A stretch of DNA of 64,000 nucleotides from Streptomyces sp. P3 (GTDB taxonomy: Bacteria > Actinomycetota > Actinomycetes > Streptomycetales > Streptomycetaceae): the NCBI RefSeq assembly GCF_003032475.1, contig NZ_CP028369.1:4774001-4838000 (forward strand). The letters are read 5' to 3'. Positions within the stretch are counted from its first letter, which is position 1. Each line of letters starts with the position of its first letter. The translations under genes were made by a program, and so were the position numbers. A model generated the notes under the pieces. It was given only the letters and a program-made list of their open reading frames with translations. It was not told where the DNA came from and searched no databases. Below, piece after piece: positions 33,476 through 42,413 of this stretch.

Positions 33476-33889
33476 CTAGCTCTCCGCCAGGATGTGCGAG
33501 AGCTCTTGGTCGAGATCGAAATGCCGGTGTTCCGTACCCGGAGGTACGGCTGCGTCCGTTCGCTTCAGGAAGGACTCCAGAGCCCGCGCCGGGGCCTCGA
33601 GCAGGGCCTCGCCCTCAGGGGAGCTCAGAGCGATGCAGACGACGCCCTGACCGTGACTGCGCGACGGCCAGACGCGGACGTCGCCGGTGCCCGTGGGCCG
33701 GTGCAGGCCCTCGGCGAGGAGGTCGCGGGCGAACACCCACTCGACGGTTTCCTCGGCTCCGGTGTGGAAGGTGGCGTGCACGGCGTAGGGGTCGGCCGTG
33801 TCGTACCGCAGGCCTGCGGGGACAGGCAGGGAGGACTCGCTCGACACAACGAGGCGCAGGTGCAGCTCGCAGCTGACCGTGGTGTTCAT
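33476..33889 (-). CDS. ssgB: Sporulation and cell-division protein SsgB
   Basis: 137 residues, beginning MNTTVSCELHLRLVVSSESS and ending LDQELSHILAES, which I recognise as the highly conserved SsgB. SsgB belongs to the actinomycete SsgA-like family and marks sites of sporulation septa, recruiting FtsZ in aerial hyphae with SsgA. Its presence identifies a sporulating streptomycete-type organism. The start at 33889 gives exactly the family length; an upstream in-frame ATG at 33955 adds unrelated residues. Confidence 0.97.
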   Translation of the reverse strand: MNTTVSCELHLRLVVSSESSLPVPAGLRYDTADPYAVHATFHTGAEETVEWVFARDLLAEGLHRPTGTGDVRVWPSRSHGQGVVCIALSSPEGEALLEAPARALESFLKRTDAAVPPGTEHRHFDLDQELSHILAES

Positions 33890-33950
33890 AAGCGCCAGGG
33901 CCTTTCGCTCAGTGTGCGCTCGGGGATTCGCACGTCGGCGAAATCGACAT

Positions 33951-33974
33951 GCCACCTACGGTGCCGTTGTAAAC
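33951..33974 (-). promoter_or_regulatory. Candidate SigB/SigH-type promoter for ssgB
   Basis: On the minus strand GTTTAC (33974-33969) and GGTGGC (33956-33951) are 12 bp apart, resembling GTTT-N12-15-GGGTA promoters of the stress/sporulation sigma group. Transcription would begin about 50 bp before ssgB. The -10 match is imperfect. SigH dependence of ssgB is known from the literature as I recall it. Confidence 0.35.
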
Positions 33975-34080
33975 CCCTCTGCGTGTTTTGCGTGCCTTTA
34001 CGTAACTCATCCGGCCGACAGCTCGTTCGCGAAGTACCACCATTCCGGTGACTGGAATCTCTCGGGTAGGGTCTGGCTGT

Positions 34081-34542
34081 ATGAACACGGGGAGTGACGA
34101 GCCGGGTGAGGCCTTCGTGGCCGCGGACGACTCGGTGCCGGAGGGCACGGCGAACGACCGGCACGGGCAGGGGCTCGGCTCCCGGGCGCCGGAATTCGTC
34201 AAGGCGCGCCGCATGCTGCACCTCAGCTGGCAGGTCGGCGTCTTCGTCATCGGCCTGGCCGTGGTCGGCGCCGGCATCGTCATGCTTCCGCTGCCCGGAC
34301 CTGGCTGGGTCGTGATCTTCGGTGGCATGGCGATCTGGGCGACCGAGTTCGTCTGGGCCCAGCTGGTTCTGCGCTGGACCAAACGCAAGGTCACCGAGGC
34401 GGCACAGCGCGCTCTCGATCCGAGGGTCCGGCGCCGCAACATCATCCTGACGTCGGTCGGTCTGGTGATCATCGGCGCGCTGGTGGGCTTCTATCTGTGG
34501 AAGTTCGGTCTGACCATGCCCTGGAAGATCAAGGATCAGTGA
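34081..34542 (+). CDS. PGPGW-family transmembrane protein
   Basis: 153 residues. A hydrophilic N-terminus (about 55) is followed by two closely spaced helices flanking the signature LPLPGPGWVVIFGGMAIWATEF, and a final helix (NIILTSVGLVIIGALVGFYLW). This defines the actinobacterial PGPGW family (TIGR02611 type), whose function is unknown to me. ATG at 34081; the ssgB gene is divergent. Confidence 0.88.
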   Translation: MNTGSDEPGEAFVAADDSVPEGTANDRHGQGLGSRAPEFVKARRMLHLSWQVGVFVIGLAVVGAGIVMLPLPGPGWVVIFGGMAIWATEFVWAQLVLRWTKRKVTEAAQRALDPRVRRRNIILTSVGLVIIGALVGFYLWKFGLTMPWKIKDQ

Positions 34543-34671
34543 CCGTCGGTCCGTCCCGGGCGGCGAAGTCCGTGCGATCGCCGGTCCACGGCCCGCCCCG
34601 GCACCGCTGAACGGCGGGTTGTCCCTGGTCACGGCCACCCCCTGACATGGGGTAATGTTCTTCCTGCGTCC

Positions 34672-34743
34672 GGGCGATTAGCTCAGTGGGAGAGCGCTTC
34701 GTTCACACCGAAGAGGTCACTGGTTCGAACCCAGTATCGCCCA
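34672..34743 (+). tRNA. tRNA-Val (CAC), copy 1
   Basis: 72 nt: acceptor GGGCGAT/ATCGCCC, D-arm GCTC/GAGC, anticodon stem CTTCG/CGAAG with loop TTCACAC (anticodon CAC), T-arm ACTGG/CCAGT with TTCGAAC, discriminator A. Reads GUG codons. Identical to 45375-45446. Confidence 0.97.
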
Positions 34744-34748
34744 CCGGA

Positions 34749-34787
34749 ACCTCGGCCTGTCTGCGAATCCCGCAGACGGGCCGAGGT
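34749..34787 (+). terminator. Terminator hairpin after tRNA-Val
   Basis: A 17-bp stem (34749-34765 with 34771-34787; one G-T pair), loop AATCC, beginning 6 bp after the tRNA. Confidence 0.85.
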
Positions 34788-35680
34788 CGTTCTCGAAGCC
34801 ACCGGCGCATCGTCCATGTGGCCGCTCGACGGGCAGCGGTGGGTTTCGAGGCCTCCGTCGGGTGCGCCCCCGCCTCGGGAAACCCGCAGGCCGCGCGGTT
34901 GGGCTGCCCACCCCGCCAGGGGCCGGCCGCGGCCCCCGCGCACGCACGAACCTCGTTGCTCCACCCTGGTGGCGGCCCCTCTCTCGGGCCGGGCGGCTCC
35001 GAGTGGCGTGACGCCGACGACCCCACCGGCTGTCCTCCTCAAGGCGACGGCCCGGCCCGGCGAGACCCACCCCACCGGCTGTCCCTCCTCGAGCCGACGG
35101 CCCCGCCCCGGCGGCGGCCTGCGCGTCTTCACGCCGTCGAGCGACCTTGTCCGGCCTCTGCCCGCCGACGGCCCTCGCCCCGTCCTGGCGCCGGTCTCGG
35201 CCGCCGGGCGGTGTCGCCGCAGCGTGGGGCCGTCGGCTGCTGGTCCGACGACGGTCGCTCCGTCCTGGCGCCGGCGCCTCGCCCGTCCGGCGGCCTTCGT
35301 GGCCCGTCCAGGAGTCCGCGCCGGCTCGCCCCCGCCCCATGGCCCACCGCCGCCCGCGCAGCGGCCCTCGCCTGGACCGTCCCCTCGCTCCTCCGGCCCC
35401 GGCCCGCAGACGCCCCTCCTCGATCCGGGCCGCACCTTCTCTCGCGGAGGTCGTCCTTCAACTGCCGTCCCGGGCAGTGGCCTTCGCCCCGCACGTCTCC
35501 CATGTCCCGCTCCCGCAGCCGGATTTCGGCGGCCCGTGCGTGTTGACACTGGTCGCGCCTGACGTTCGGCTCTCCGAACTGCCCTGTCTGACCAGGGAGT
35601 TCACGGCTCTTGGACCAGTGGTCGACGGACCTGACCGCGCCCGGCCCCGTTGCCCGCTCACAAGAAATTCCTGTCCGAAT
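34788..35680. other. ~0.9-kb stretch with no recognisable gene
   Basis: Open frames exist on both strands because stop codons are rare at this GC, but all translate to Arg/Pro/Gly-rich sequence with no family content and no good start. It contains a degenerate direct repeat of about 43 bp (35021-35062 and 35070-35112) and a repeated CCGTCCTGGCGCCGG (near 35180 and 35263). Possibly decayed DNA, a long leader or an RNA locus. Confidence 0.5.
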
Positions 35681-35682
35681 CA

Positions 35683-35742
35683 TTGACGCTCCCTCAAGCC
35701 CCTCGTACCTTGTGCCAGCAAGCGCTTTCTTGAAACGATTCA
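35683..35742 (+). promoter_or_regulatory. Promoter with LacI-type operators for the sugar-import operon
   Basis: TTGACG (35683-35688) and TACCTT (35706-35711) are separated by 17 bp, a good vegetative promoter. Just downstream lie AAGCGCTT (35720-35727, palindromic) and TGAAACGATTCA (35731-35742, near-palindromic), resembling LacI/GalR-family operators. A repressor bound there would block the start region. No LacI-family gene is in the window. Confidence 0.6.
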
Positions 35743-35776
35743 TGCAAGCGATGACGCTGCGGGGAGGGGCCCGACT

Positions 35777-37066
35777 GTGGGAACCAGCAGGAATGTTGAG
35801 AGGCGAACCATCCTGAAGGCGGCCGGAGCCACGGCGGCCACGCTCGGGCTGGCCGCGACGACGGGGTGCGGGGGAGACAGCGGCACCTCGGCGGACGGGA
35901 CGGTGACGATCCGTTACGCGTGGTGGGGCGGCGAGCCGCGCACCATCGCCATCAAGAAGGCGATCGCGCTCTTCGAGAAGAAGTACCCGAAGATCAAGAT
36001 CAAGCCCGAATTCACCGACTACGAGGCGTTCTGGGAGAAGTTCCAGACCCAGGCTTCCGGCGGGAATCCGCCGGACGTTTTCCAGAATGCGGTCGGATTC
36101 CTGCGTAAGTACGACAAGCGCGGCGTTCTGATGGACCTCAAGGCGCAGGCGGACGCGGGGAACCTGAACCTGAAGAACTTCCGCAACGGCGTCCTGGCGA
36201 ACGGTCAGGTCGACGGCAAGCAGATCGGCATACCCGTCGGCGCCAACACCATGGCGCTCGTGATCGACCAGAAGGCTTTCAAGAAGGCCGGCGTCGAGGC
36301 GAAGTTCGGCTGGACCTGGAACGAGTACTTCGCCGCGCTGCAGACGATTCAGGACAAGTCGAAGATCGCCGGTGACACCGGTTACTTCGCCATCATGTAC
36401 CTCTACGACCTTTACCTGCGGCAGAACGGCAAGGCCTTCTTCACCGACAGCGCCCTCGGGTTCACCGAGGCCGACCTGACCCAGTGGTGGGAGGACGGCT
36501 ACAAGAGGGTGAAGTCCGGTCTCGTCGCCGATCCCAAGAAGATCGAGCAGGCCAAGCCCAAGTCCGGTCTCTCGGCGGGCCTCGCCGCCTCCGAATTCAC
36601 CTGGGACAACTTCTCGATCCGCTATCAGGGCGAGGGCGATTCCGACTACGGGCTCGCGCCGATCCCCACCACGGACGGCAAGAACACCGGCCAGTACCTC
36701 GGTTCGCTGATGCTGAGCGCCTTCTCCGGGACCAAGCACCCGAAGGAAGTCGCCCAGTTCATCGACTTCATGGTCCACGATCCCGAGGTCGGCAAGATCA
36801 TGGGCTATGACCGCGGCATCCTCGCCACCACCGAGCAGTACGACGCCTTCAAGCCGACCGACCCCAACAACAAGGGCGTCGCGGCCTACGAGGACGAGGT
36901 CGCCAAGGCGGGAATCCTCGGCAAGATCACCCCGCACCCGTCCGGCGCGGACGTCATCGAGGCGGCCTTCCTGCGCATCGGCGGTGAGGTCGCCCAGGGC
37001 AAGACCAAGCCGGCCGACGCGGCGAAGGCGCTGTTCAGCGAGGCCAAGGCCGCGTTCGCGGGCTGA
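35777..37066 (+). CDS. Sugar ABC transporter substrate-binding lipoprotein
   Basis: 429 residues. The signal has twin arginines (ERRTILKAAGAT, Arg9-Arg10) and a lipobox ending at Cys31 (ATTGC), so Tat export with lipidation is likely. The mature part is a family 1 (MalE/UgpB-like) solute-binding protein: YAWWGGEPRTIAIKKAIALFEKK, NPPDVFQNAVGFLRKYDKRG, and a long C-lobe. GTG at 35777 follows GGGGAGGGG. First gene of an operon with two permeases, a YesL-like protein and an exo-rhamnogalacturonan lyase relative, so the ligand is probably a pectin-derived oligosaccharide (inference). Confidence 0.92.
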   Translation: MGTSRNVERRTILKAAGATAATLGLAATTGCGGDSGTSADGTVTIRYAWWGGEPRTIAIKKAIALFEKKYPKIKIKPEFTDYEAFWEKFQTQASGGNPPDVFQNAVGFLRKYDKRGVLMDLKAQADAGNLNLKNFRNGVLANGQVDGKQIGIPVGANTMALVIDQKAFKKAGVEAKFGWTWNEYFAALQTIQDKSKIAGDTGYFAIMYLYDLYLRQNGKAFFTDSALGFTEADLTQWWEDGYKRVKSGLVADPKKIEQAKPKSGLSAGLAASEFTWDNFSIRYQGEGDSDYGLAPIPTTDGKNTGQYLGSLMLSAFSGTKHPKEVAQFIDFMVHDPEVGKIMGYDRGILATTEQYDAFKPTDPNNKGVAAYEDEVAKAGILGKITPHPSGADVIEAAFLRIGGEVAQGKTKPADAAKALFSEAKAAFAG

Positions 37067-37080
37067 GGGGACGTACCAGC

Positions 37081-38037
37081 ATGACGCTCGTCAAGGAAGC
37101 GCCCGTGCGCCCGGCGAAGAAGCGGTCCGCCGCTCCCGCCGCCGGGCGGCGTGGGCGGCGCCGCGAGAACCTCGCCGGCTATCTCTTCATGTCGCCGTGG
37201 ATCGCGGGGTTCCTGCTGCTCACGGCGGGGCCGATGATCGCGTCGCTCTACTACGCGTTCACCAGCTACAACCTGTTCACGCCGCCGAAGTGGGTGGGTC
37301 TGGACAACTTCACGACGATGTTCCAGGACCCGCGCTGGCAGAAGTCGGTCGAGGTCACACTCAAGTACGTCGTCGTGGCGACACCCCTGAAGCTGCTCCT
37401 CGCCCTCGGCGTCGCGCTGCTGCTCGCGCAGAAGCGGCGGGGACAGGCCCTGTACCGGGCCGCGTTCTACATGCCGTCGCTCATCGGCGCGAGCGTCTCC
37501 GTGGGCTTCGTGTGGCGGGCGCTGTTCTCCGACGACGCCGTGGTGGACCGTACCCAGAAGGTCTTCGGGGTCGACGTCGGCGGCTGGATCGGCAACCCGG
37601 ACTACGTCCTGTACTCCCTGGTTGCGTTGAGCATCTGGCAGTTCGGCGCGCCCATGGTCATCTTCCTCGCGGGGCTCAAGCAGGTGCCGCAGGAACTGTA
37701 CGAGGCCGCCGAGATGGACGGGGCCGGCCCTCTGCGGCGCTTCTGGAACATCACCCTGCCGATGATTTCCCCGGTGCTGTTCTTCAACGTGCTGCTGGAG
37801 TCCATCCACGCGTTCCAGGTGTTCGGCTCGGCGTACGTGGTCTCCGACACCCGGTGCGGACCGGCCGACGCGACCCTCGTCTACACCTGTTACCTGTACC
37901 AGAAGGGCTTCAAGGAGGCACAGATGGGCTTCGCCTCCGCGATGGCCTGGACGCTGGTGGTGGCGGTGGCGCTCGTCACGGCGGTCCTGTTCTGGTCGCA
38001 GAAGAAGTGGGTGCACTACGAGGAGGCCGCCAAGTGA
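37081..38037 (+). CDS. Sugar ABC transporter permease 1 (MalF/UgpA type)
   Basis: 318 residues with six hydrophobic segments after a basic N-terminal tail. The EAA loop that docks the ATPase is LYEAAEMDGAGPLRRFWNITLPMISP. ATG at 37081, 14 bp after the binding-protein stop. Its stop overlaps the next permease start (GTGA), so the two subunits are translationally coupled. The operon has no ATPase gene; streptomycete sugar importers of this class commonly use the shared ATPase MsiK. Confidence 0.94.
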   Translation: MTLVKEAPVRPAKKRSAAPAAGRRGRRRENLAGYLFMSPWIAGFLLLTAGPMIASLYYAFTSYNLFTPPKWVGLDNFTTMFQDPRWQKSVEVTLKYVVVATPLKLLLALGVALLLAQKRRGQALYRAAFYMPSLIGASVSVGFVWRALFSDDAVVDRTQKVFGVDVGGWIGNPDYVLYSLVALSIWQFGAPMVIFLAGLKQVPQELYEAAEMDGAGPLRRFWNITLPMISPVLFFNVLLESIHAFQVFGSAYVVSDTRCGPADATLVYTCYLYQKGFKEAQMGFASAMAWTLVVAVALVTAVLFWSQKKWVHYEEAAK

Positions 38038-38909
38038 CCAGTGCCACCAGTCCCGTCGTGCGCAGCGCGAGTGAGCGGCGGCGCGCCGGCTCCCTCGCCT
38101 GGCACGTGGGCGCCCTGCTCGTCCTCGCGGTCGTCCTCTACCCGGTGGTGTGGGTGCTGGGCGCCTCGTTCAAGCCGAGCAAGGACATCATCGCCAGCCT
38201 CGACCTGCTGCCTGCCAAGCCGGTCTGGGCCAACTTCTCCGGGCTCGCCGACGGCATCTCCGGCATCTCCGTCGGCAGCTTCTTCACCAACTCGCTGCTG
38301 TACGCGGTCCTGGCCGTGGTCGGCGTGGTGCTGTCCAGCTCGCTGACGGCGTACGCCTTCGCCAAGATCCGGTTCGCCGGCCGGAACCTGCTGTTCACGC
38401 TGATGATCGGCACTCTGCTGCTGCCGTACCACGTGCTGCTCATCCCGCAGTACGTGCTGTTCCGCAACCTCGGCTACATCGACACGCTCGTGCCGCTCGT
38501 CGCGGGCAAGTTCCTGGCCACGGAGGCGTTCTTCGTCTTCCTGATGGTGCAGTTCATGCGCGGGCTGCCGCGGGAGCTGGACGAGGCCGCCAAGCTCGAC
38601 GGCTGCGGGCACCTGAGGACCTACTGGTCCATCGTGCTGCCGCTGAGCCGCCCCGCCCTCATCACCAGCGCCATCTTCACCTTCATCAACGCGTGGAACG
38701 ACTTCATGGGGCCGTTGATCTACCTCAACACCCCCTCCAAGTACACCGTTTCACTGGGTCTGATGATGTTCCGCGACCAGGAGGGCATCTCCAACTACGG
38801 CAGCATGATCGCGATGTCGCTGGTGGCGCTGGTGCCGGTCATCGCCTTCTTCATGGCCTTCCAGCGCTATCTCATCGACGGAATGGCGACCTCCGGACTG
38901 AAGGGCTGA
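38034..38909 (+). CDS. Sugar ABC transporter permease 2 (MalG/UgpE type)
   Basis: 291 residues, six hydrophobic segments. EAA loop: LDEAAKLDGCGHLRTYWSIVLPLSRPAL. The N-terminal ALLVLAVVLYPVVWVLGASFKPSKDI and the C-terminal FMAFQRYLIDGMATSGLKG are typical of MalG-like permeases. GTG at 38034 lies inside the stop of permease 1. It forms a heterodimer with that subunit in the membrane. Confidence 0.94.
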   Translation: MTSATSPVVRSASERRRAGSLAWHVGALLVLAVVLYPVVWVLGASFKPSKDIIASLDLLPAKPVWANFSGLADGISGISVGSFFTNSLLYAVLAVVGVVLSSSLTAYAFAKIRFAGRNLLFTLMIGTLLLPYHVLLIPQYVLFRNLGYIDTLVPLVAGKFLATEAFFVFLMVQFMRGLPRELDEAAKLDGCGHLRTYWSIVLPLSRPALITSAIFTFINAWNDFMGPLIYLNTPSKYTVSLGLMMFRDQEGISNYGSMIAMSLVALVPVIAFFMAFQRYLIDGMATSGLKG

Positions 38910-38919
38910 GGCGGCCACC

Positions 38920-39519
38920 ATGGCGCAGACAGGGGTGAAGGCGCGCTCCACGCGCAAGGAGTCGGTGTTCGGCGAGCGTTTCGCGGTCTTCGCCGAGTGT
39001 CTGCTCACCGGGGTGTGGATCGCCGTGGCCTGCATCGGGGTCGTCACCTATCCCGCGGCCTTCGCGGCCGGCGCACGGCATCTGCGACGCCGCACGCGCC
39101 ACGAGAACGGCGGGCTGCGGGAGTTCGCCGCGGACTTCCGGGCGGCCGTACGCGGCGGGTGGGCCGTCGGTCTGGCCGGCTGGGCGGCGGCCGCCGCGGT
39201 CTGGACGGACGTCCTGGCCGTGCGGGCCGGTCTGCCCGGAGGGCCGTTCGTCGGAGCCGTCGGCGTCCTCGCGCTGATCGGGCTCGCCGTGGCCCTGCTG
39301 CGCGCGGCGGCCGTCTGGATCCCGGGCTCCGCCTGGCGGGTGCTGGTCGCGGACGCCGGGCGGCGGACCGTGCTCGACCCCGCCGGATCCTTCCTGGTCG
39401 TCTGCGGGCTGGCCGTCGTCACCCTGTCCGCCCTGTTCGTCCTGCCACTGGCGGTCCCGGTCCTCGGGGCCGTCGCGGCGGCGGCCGTCGCCGTCGAGCA
39501 GCGGTACCGGCACCGCTGA
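38920..39519 (+). CDS. YesL/DUF624-like membrane protein
   Basis: 199 residues with about five helices (LLTGVWIAVACIGVVTYPAAFAAG, GWAVGLAGWAAAAAVW, PFVGAVGVLALIGLAVALL, PAGSFLVVCGLAVVTL, FVLPLAVPVLGAVAAAAVAV). Spacing and gene position resemble YesL proteins found beside rhamnogalacturonan ABC importers in other bacteria. Assembly or regulation of the importer is assumed for the family. It starts 10 bp after permease 2. Confidence 0.65.
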   Translation: MAQTGVKARSTRKESVFGERFAVFAECLLTGVWIAVACIGVVTYPAAFAAGARHLRRRTRHENGGLREFAADFRAAVRGGWAVGLAGWAAAAAVWTDVLAVRAGLPGGPFVGAVGVLALIGLAVALLRAAAVWIPGSAWRVLVADAGRRTVLDPAGSFLVVCGLAVVTLSALFVLPLAVPVLGAVAAAAVAVEQRYRHR

Positions 39520-39612
39520 CGGCGGTGCCCCCACCAGGTCGGCGCCATGGGCGCCGCGCCTCTCTCTGTCATGCCCCTGACTACCTTGCTTTTCGCACGG
39601 AAAGGAAAGGCC

Positions 39613-42348
39613 ATGTCCCCCATCCCCCGCAGGTCCCTCCTCAAGGCGGCCGCCGTCGCCGGCGCCGCCGCGCAGTTCAGCTGGGCCCTGGGAGCCAAGG
39701 ACGCCGAGGCCGCGCCGAGAGCCGCGGCGGCGGACACGGATCCGGTGACCCTGGACTGGCTGGAGGACGGCGGCCTCGGCGCCGCCCCCGGCTCCACCCT
39801 CGGCGTGCCCTGGCCCATGGGTGCGTACCGGGAGGACCAGACCTTCGCGCTGACCGACGCCGCGGGCAAGGACGTCCCCGTACAGTCCTGGCCCATCGCC
39901 TACTGGCCCGACGGCTCCCTCAAGTGGACCGCGCACGCCGTAAGTTCGGGTTCGGGCAAGCTCACCCTCGCCGCCGGCGCCCCCGCCGCCCCCACGCAGA
40001 AGGTCACCGTCGACAAGCACGGCGGCACCATCGACGTGTCGACGGGCGTCATCACGGCGAAGATCGGCACGTCGGGCGCCACCCTCATCAAGTCCGTCAC
40101 CCGCGGCTCCACGGAGATCGCCCGCAACGGCCGACTGGTGCTGATCCGGCAGCCCGAGATCGAGGACGAGGACCAGGGCACGGTCAAGACCGAGCGCTTC
40201 GACGGCGCCGTCGACGGCGTCACCGTCGAGCAGTCGGGGCCGGTCCGCGCTGTCGTCCGCATCGACGGCAAGCACCGCAAGGGCAGCCGCAGCTGGCTGC
40301 CGTTCTCCATCCGCCTCTACTTCTACGCGGGCGCCGACTCCTTCCGCATGGTGCACACCATCACCTACGACGGAAAGCAGGAGCCCGGCAAGGCGAGCGG
40401 CGACTTCATCAGGGGCCTCGGCGTCCGCTTCACCGTCCCGATGCGCGACGAGTCCTACGACCGGCACGTCCGCATCGGCGGCGAGGGCACCGGTCTGCTG
40501 CGCGAGGCGGTCAAGGGCATCACCGGACTGCGGCGCGACCCCGGCGCGGCGGTGCAGGCCGCCCAGTACGCGGGCCGCAAGCTGCCCGACCCCGCCACCT
40601 GGGACCAGCGGGTCACCACCCGCCTCCAGTACATCCCCGAGTGGGGTGACTACACGCTCTCCCAGCTGTCCGCCGACGGCTTCACCCTGCGCAAGCGCAC
40701 CAAGAAGGGCCACGGCTGGATCGGCGCCGGCGGCGGCAGGCGGGCCTCCGGCTTCGGATACGTCGGCGGTGTGAGCGGCGGGTTCTCCTTCGGCCTGCGG
40801 GACTTCTGGGAGAAGCACCCCGCCCAGCTCGACATCCGCGACGCGCACACCGACGCCGCCGAGGTCACCCTCTGGCTCTGGTCGCCCGAAGCGCAGCCCA
40901 TGGACCTGCGCTTTTACCACGACGGCATGGGTCAGGACACCTTCCCCGAACAACTCGAGGGCCTCAATATCACCTACGAGGACTACGAGCCCGGATTCGG
41001 CACCCCCTACGGCATCGCCCGCACCTCCGAACTCCTCTTCTGGGCCAACGAGTCGACGCCGACGCCCGAGAAGCTCGCCGAACAGGTCGAGGCCGTCCGG
41101 GTGCTGCCGCAGCTCGCGGCCCCGCCCCGGCAGCTCATCAAGGCCAAGGTGTTCGGGCCTGGCCTGTACTCCGAGCCGGACCGCTCGACCCCCGCCAAGG
41201 CGAAGATCGAGGACCACCTCGACTTCCTCTTCACCTACTACAAGGGCCAGGTGGAGCAGCGCCGCTGGTACGGCTTCTGGGACTACGGCGACATCATGCA
41301 CACGTATGACACCGTCCGGCACCAGTGGCGGTACGACATCGGCGGGTACGCCTGGGACAACTCGGAGCTGTCGCCGGACCTCTGGCTGTGGCTCGCGTAC
41401 CTGCGCAGCGGCCGTGCGGACATCTTCCGCTTCGCCGAGGCGATGACCCGGCACACCGGCGAGGTCGACGTCTACCACCTCGGCAAGTGGGCGGGCCTGG
41501 GCACCCGGCACGGCGTCCAGCACTACGCCGACAGCGCCAAGCAGCAGCGCATCGCCAACACCACCTACCGCCGCTACTACTACTTCCTGACGGCGGACGA
41601 GCGCGTCGGCGACCTGATGCACGCCAACGTCGACTCCGACGAGACGTTCCTCGCCCTCGACCCGCTGCGCAAGATCCGTACCGAGCCCTACACACCGGAC
41701 CGGCACGCCCTGTCCATCGGTTTCGGCACCGACTGGAGCGGTCTGGTGTCGGCCTGGCTGACCGAGTGGGAGCGCAAGGGCCCCAAGTGGCAGAAGGCCA
41801 AGGCACGCGTGCTGTCGACCATGGAGACGATCGCCGCGCAGCCCAACGGGTTCGTCCAGGGCAGCGGCCTGTACGACCTGGACACCGGCAGGTTCGCCGT
41901 CGCCGACAAGCCCAAGGTCGAGGTGTCCCACCTGTCGGCCGTGTTCGGCCTGAACGAGCTGTGCGCCGAGCTGATCCACCTGGTCGACATGCCGAAGTTC
42001 AACGAGGCCTACTTCGACTACTGCCGTTACTTCAACGCCACCAAGGCGGAACAGGCGGCACGCTACGGCTCCAACTTCGGCACCCTGCTGCTCTTCCAGG
42101 GACACTCACGTCTCGACGCCTACGCCGCCGTCCAGACCGGGGACGCGGCGCTCGCCAAGCGGGCGTGGACGAAGTTCTACGGCTCCGACGGCTACACCGA
42201 GTCCTCGCCGTGGAAGACGGAGCCGCTCAGCGGGCCCGCCACCCTCGTCGCGGGCAGCGAGGCCACCTGGGTCGCCACGAACGACACCGCGCTCTACGGC
42301 CTCGCCGCCATCGAGAACCTGGCACTGCTCGGCGACAAGATGCCCTGA
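39613..42348 (+). CDS. Tat-exported exo-rhamnogalacturonan lyase-family protein (PcRGLX/YetA-like)
   Basis: 911 residues. The N-terminus SPIPRRSLLKAAAVAGAAAQF is a twin-arginine signal (Arg6-Arg7). The body matches the three-part architecture I associate with exo-rhamnogalacturonan lyase-like (YetA) proteins: an N-terminal beta region (LDWLEDGGLGAAPGSTLGVPWPMG, QSWPIAYWPDGSLKWTAHAV), a central beta region, and a C-terminal alpha/alpha-like barrel (RRWYGFWDYGDIMHTYD, RHQWRYDIGGYAWDNSELSPDLW). It would release unsaturated sugars from rhamnogalacturonan I outside the cell for the adjacent importer. ATG at 39613; an in-frame ATG at 39547 precedes a non-signal stretch. Activity is inferred. Confidence 0.82.
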   Translation: MSPIPRRSLLKAAAVAGAAAQFSWALGAKDAEAAPRAAAADTDPVTLDWLEDGGLGAAPGSTLGVPWPMGAYREDQTFALTDAAGKDVPVQSWPIAYWPDGSLKWTAHAVSSGSGKLTLAAGAPAAPTQKVTVDKHGGTIDVSTGVITAKIGTSGATLIKSVTRGSTEIARNGRLVLIRQPEIEDEDQGTVKTERFDGAVDGVTVEQSGPVRAVVRIDGKHRKGSRSWLPFSIRLYFYAGADSFRMVHTITYDGKQEPGKASGDFIRGLGVRFTVPMRDESYDRHVRIGGEGTGLLREAVKGITGLRRDPGAAVQAAQYAGRKLPDPATWDQRVTTRLQYIPEWGDYTLSQLSADGFTLRKRTKKGHGWIGAGGGRRASGFGYVGGVSGGFSFGLRDFWEKHPAQLDIRDAHTDAAEVTLWLWSPEAQPMDLRFYHDGMGQDTFPEQLEGLNITYEDYEPGFGTPYGIARTSELLFWANESTPTPEKLAEQVEAVRVLPQLAAPPRQLIKAKVFGPGLYSEPDRSTPAKAKIEDHLDFLFTYYKGQVEQRRWYGFWDYGDIMHTYDTVRHQWRYDIGGYAWDNSELSPDLWLWLAYLRSGRADIFRFAEAMTRHTGEVDVYHLGKWAGLGTRHGVQHYADSAKQQRIANTTYRRYYYFLTADERVGDLMHANVDSDETFLALDPLRKIRTEPYTPDRHALSIGFGTDWSGLVSAWLTEWERKGPKWQKAKARVLSTMETIAAQPNGFVQGSGLYDLDTGRFAVADKPKVEVSHLSAVFGLNELCAELIHLVDMPKFNEAYFDYCRYFNATKAEQAARYGSNFGTLLLFQGHSRLDAYAAVQTGDAALAKRAWTKFYGSDGYTESSPWKTEPLSGPATLVAGSEATWVATNDTALYGLAAIENLALLGDKMP

Positions 42349-42366
42349 CGGACACCCGATCCGTCC

Positions 42367-42404
42367 CGGGAGTCGTCCCGGGGCGGCCCCCGGGACGACT
42401 CCCG
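42367..42404. terminator. Bidirectional terminator between convergent genes
   Basis: A perfect 17-bp stem (42367-42383 with 42388-42404; left arm starts CGGGAGTCGTCCC), loop CGGC, between the lyase stop and the stop of the convergent membrane-protein gene. Confidence 0.9.
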
Positions 42405-42413
42405 CCACCGGGC

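Noticed and set aside
38872..42105. 1077-codon minus-strand frame across the lyase gene
   Set aside because: The plus strand carries a coherent Tat signal, three-domain family match and correct operon position. The minus translation is Gly/Val/Arg-biased with no motif.
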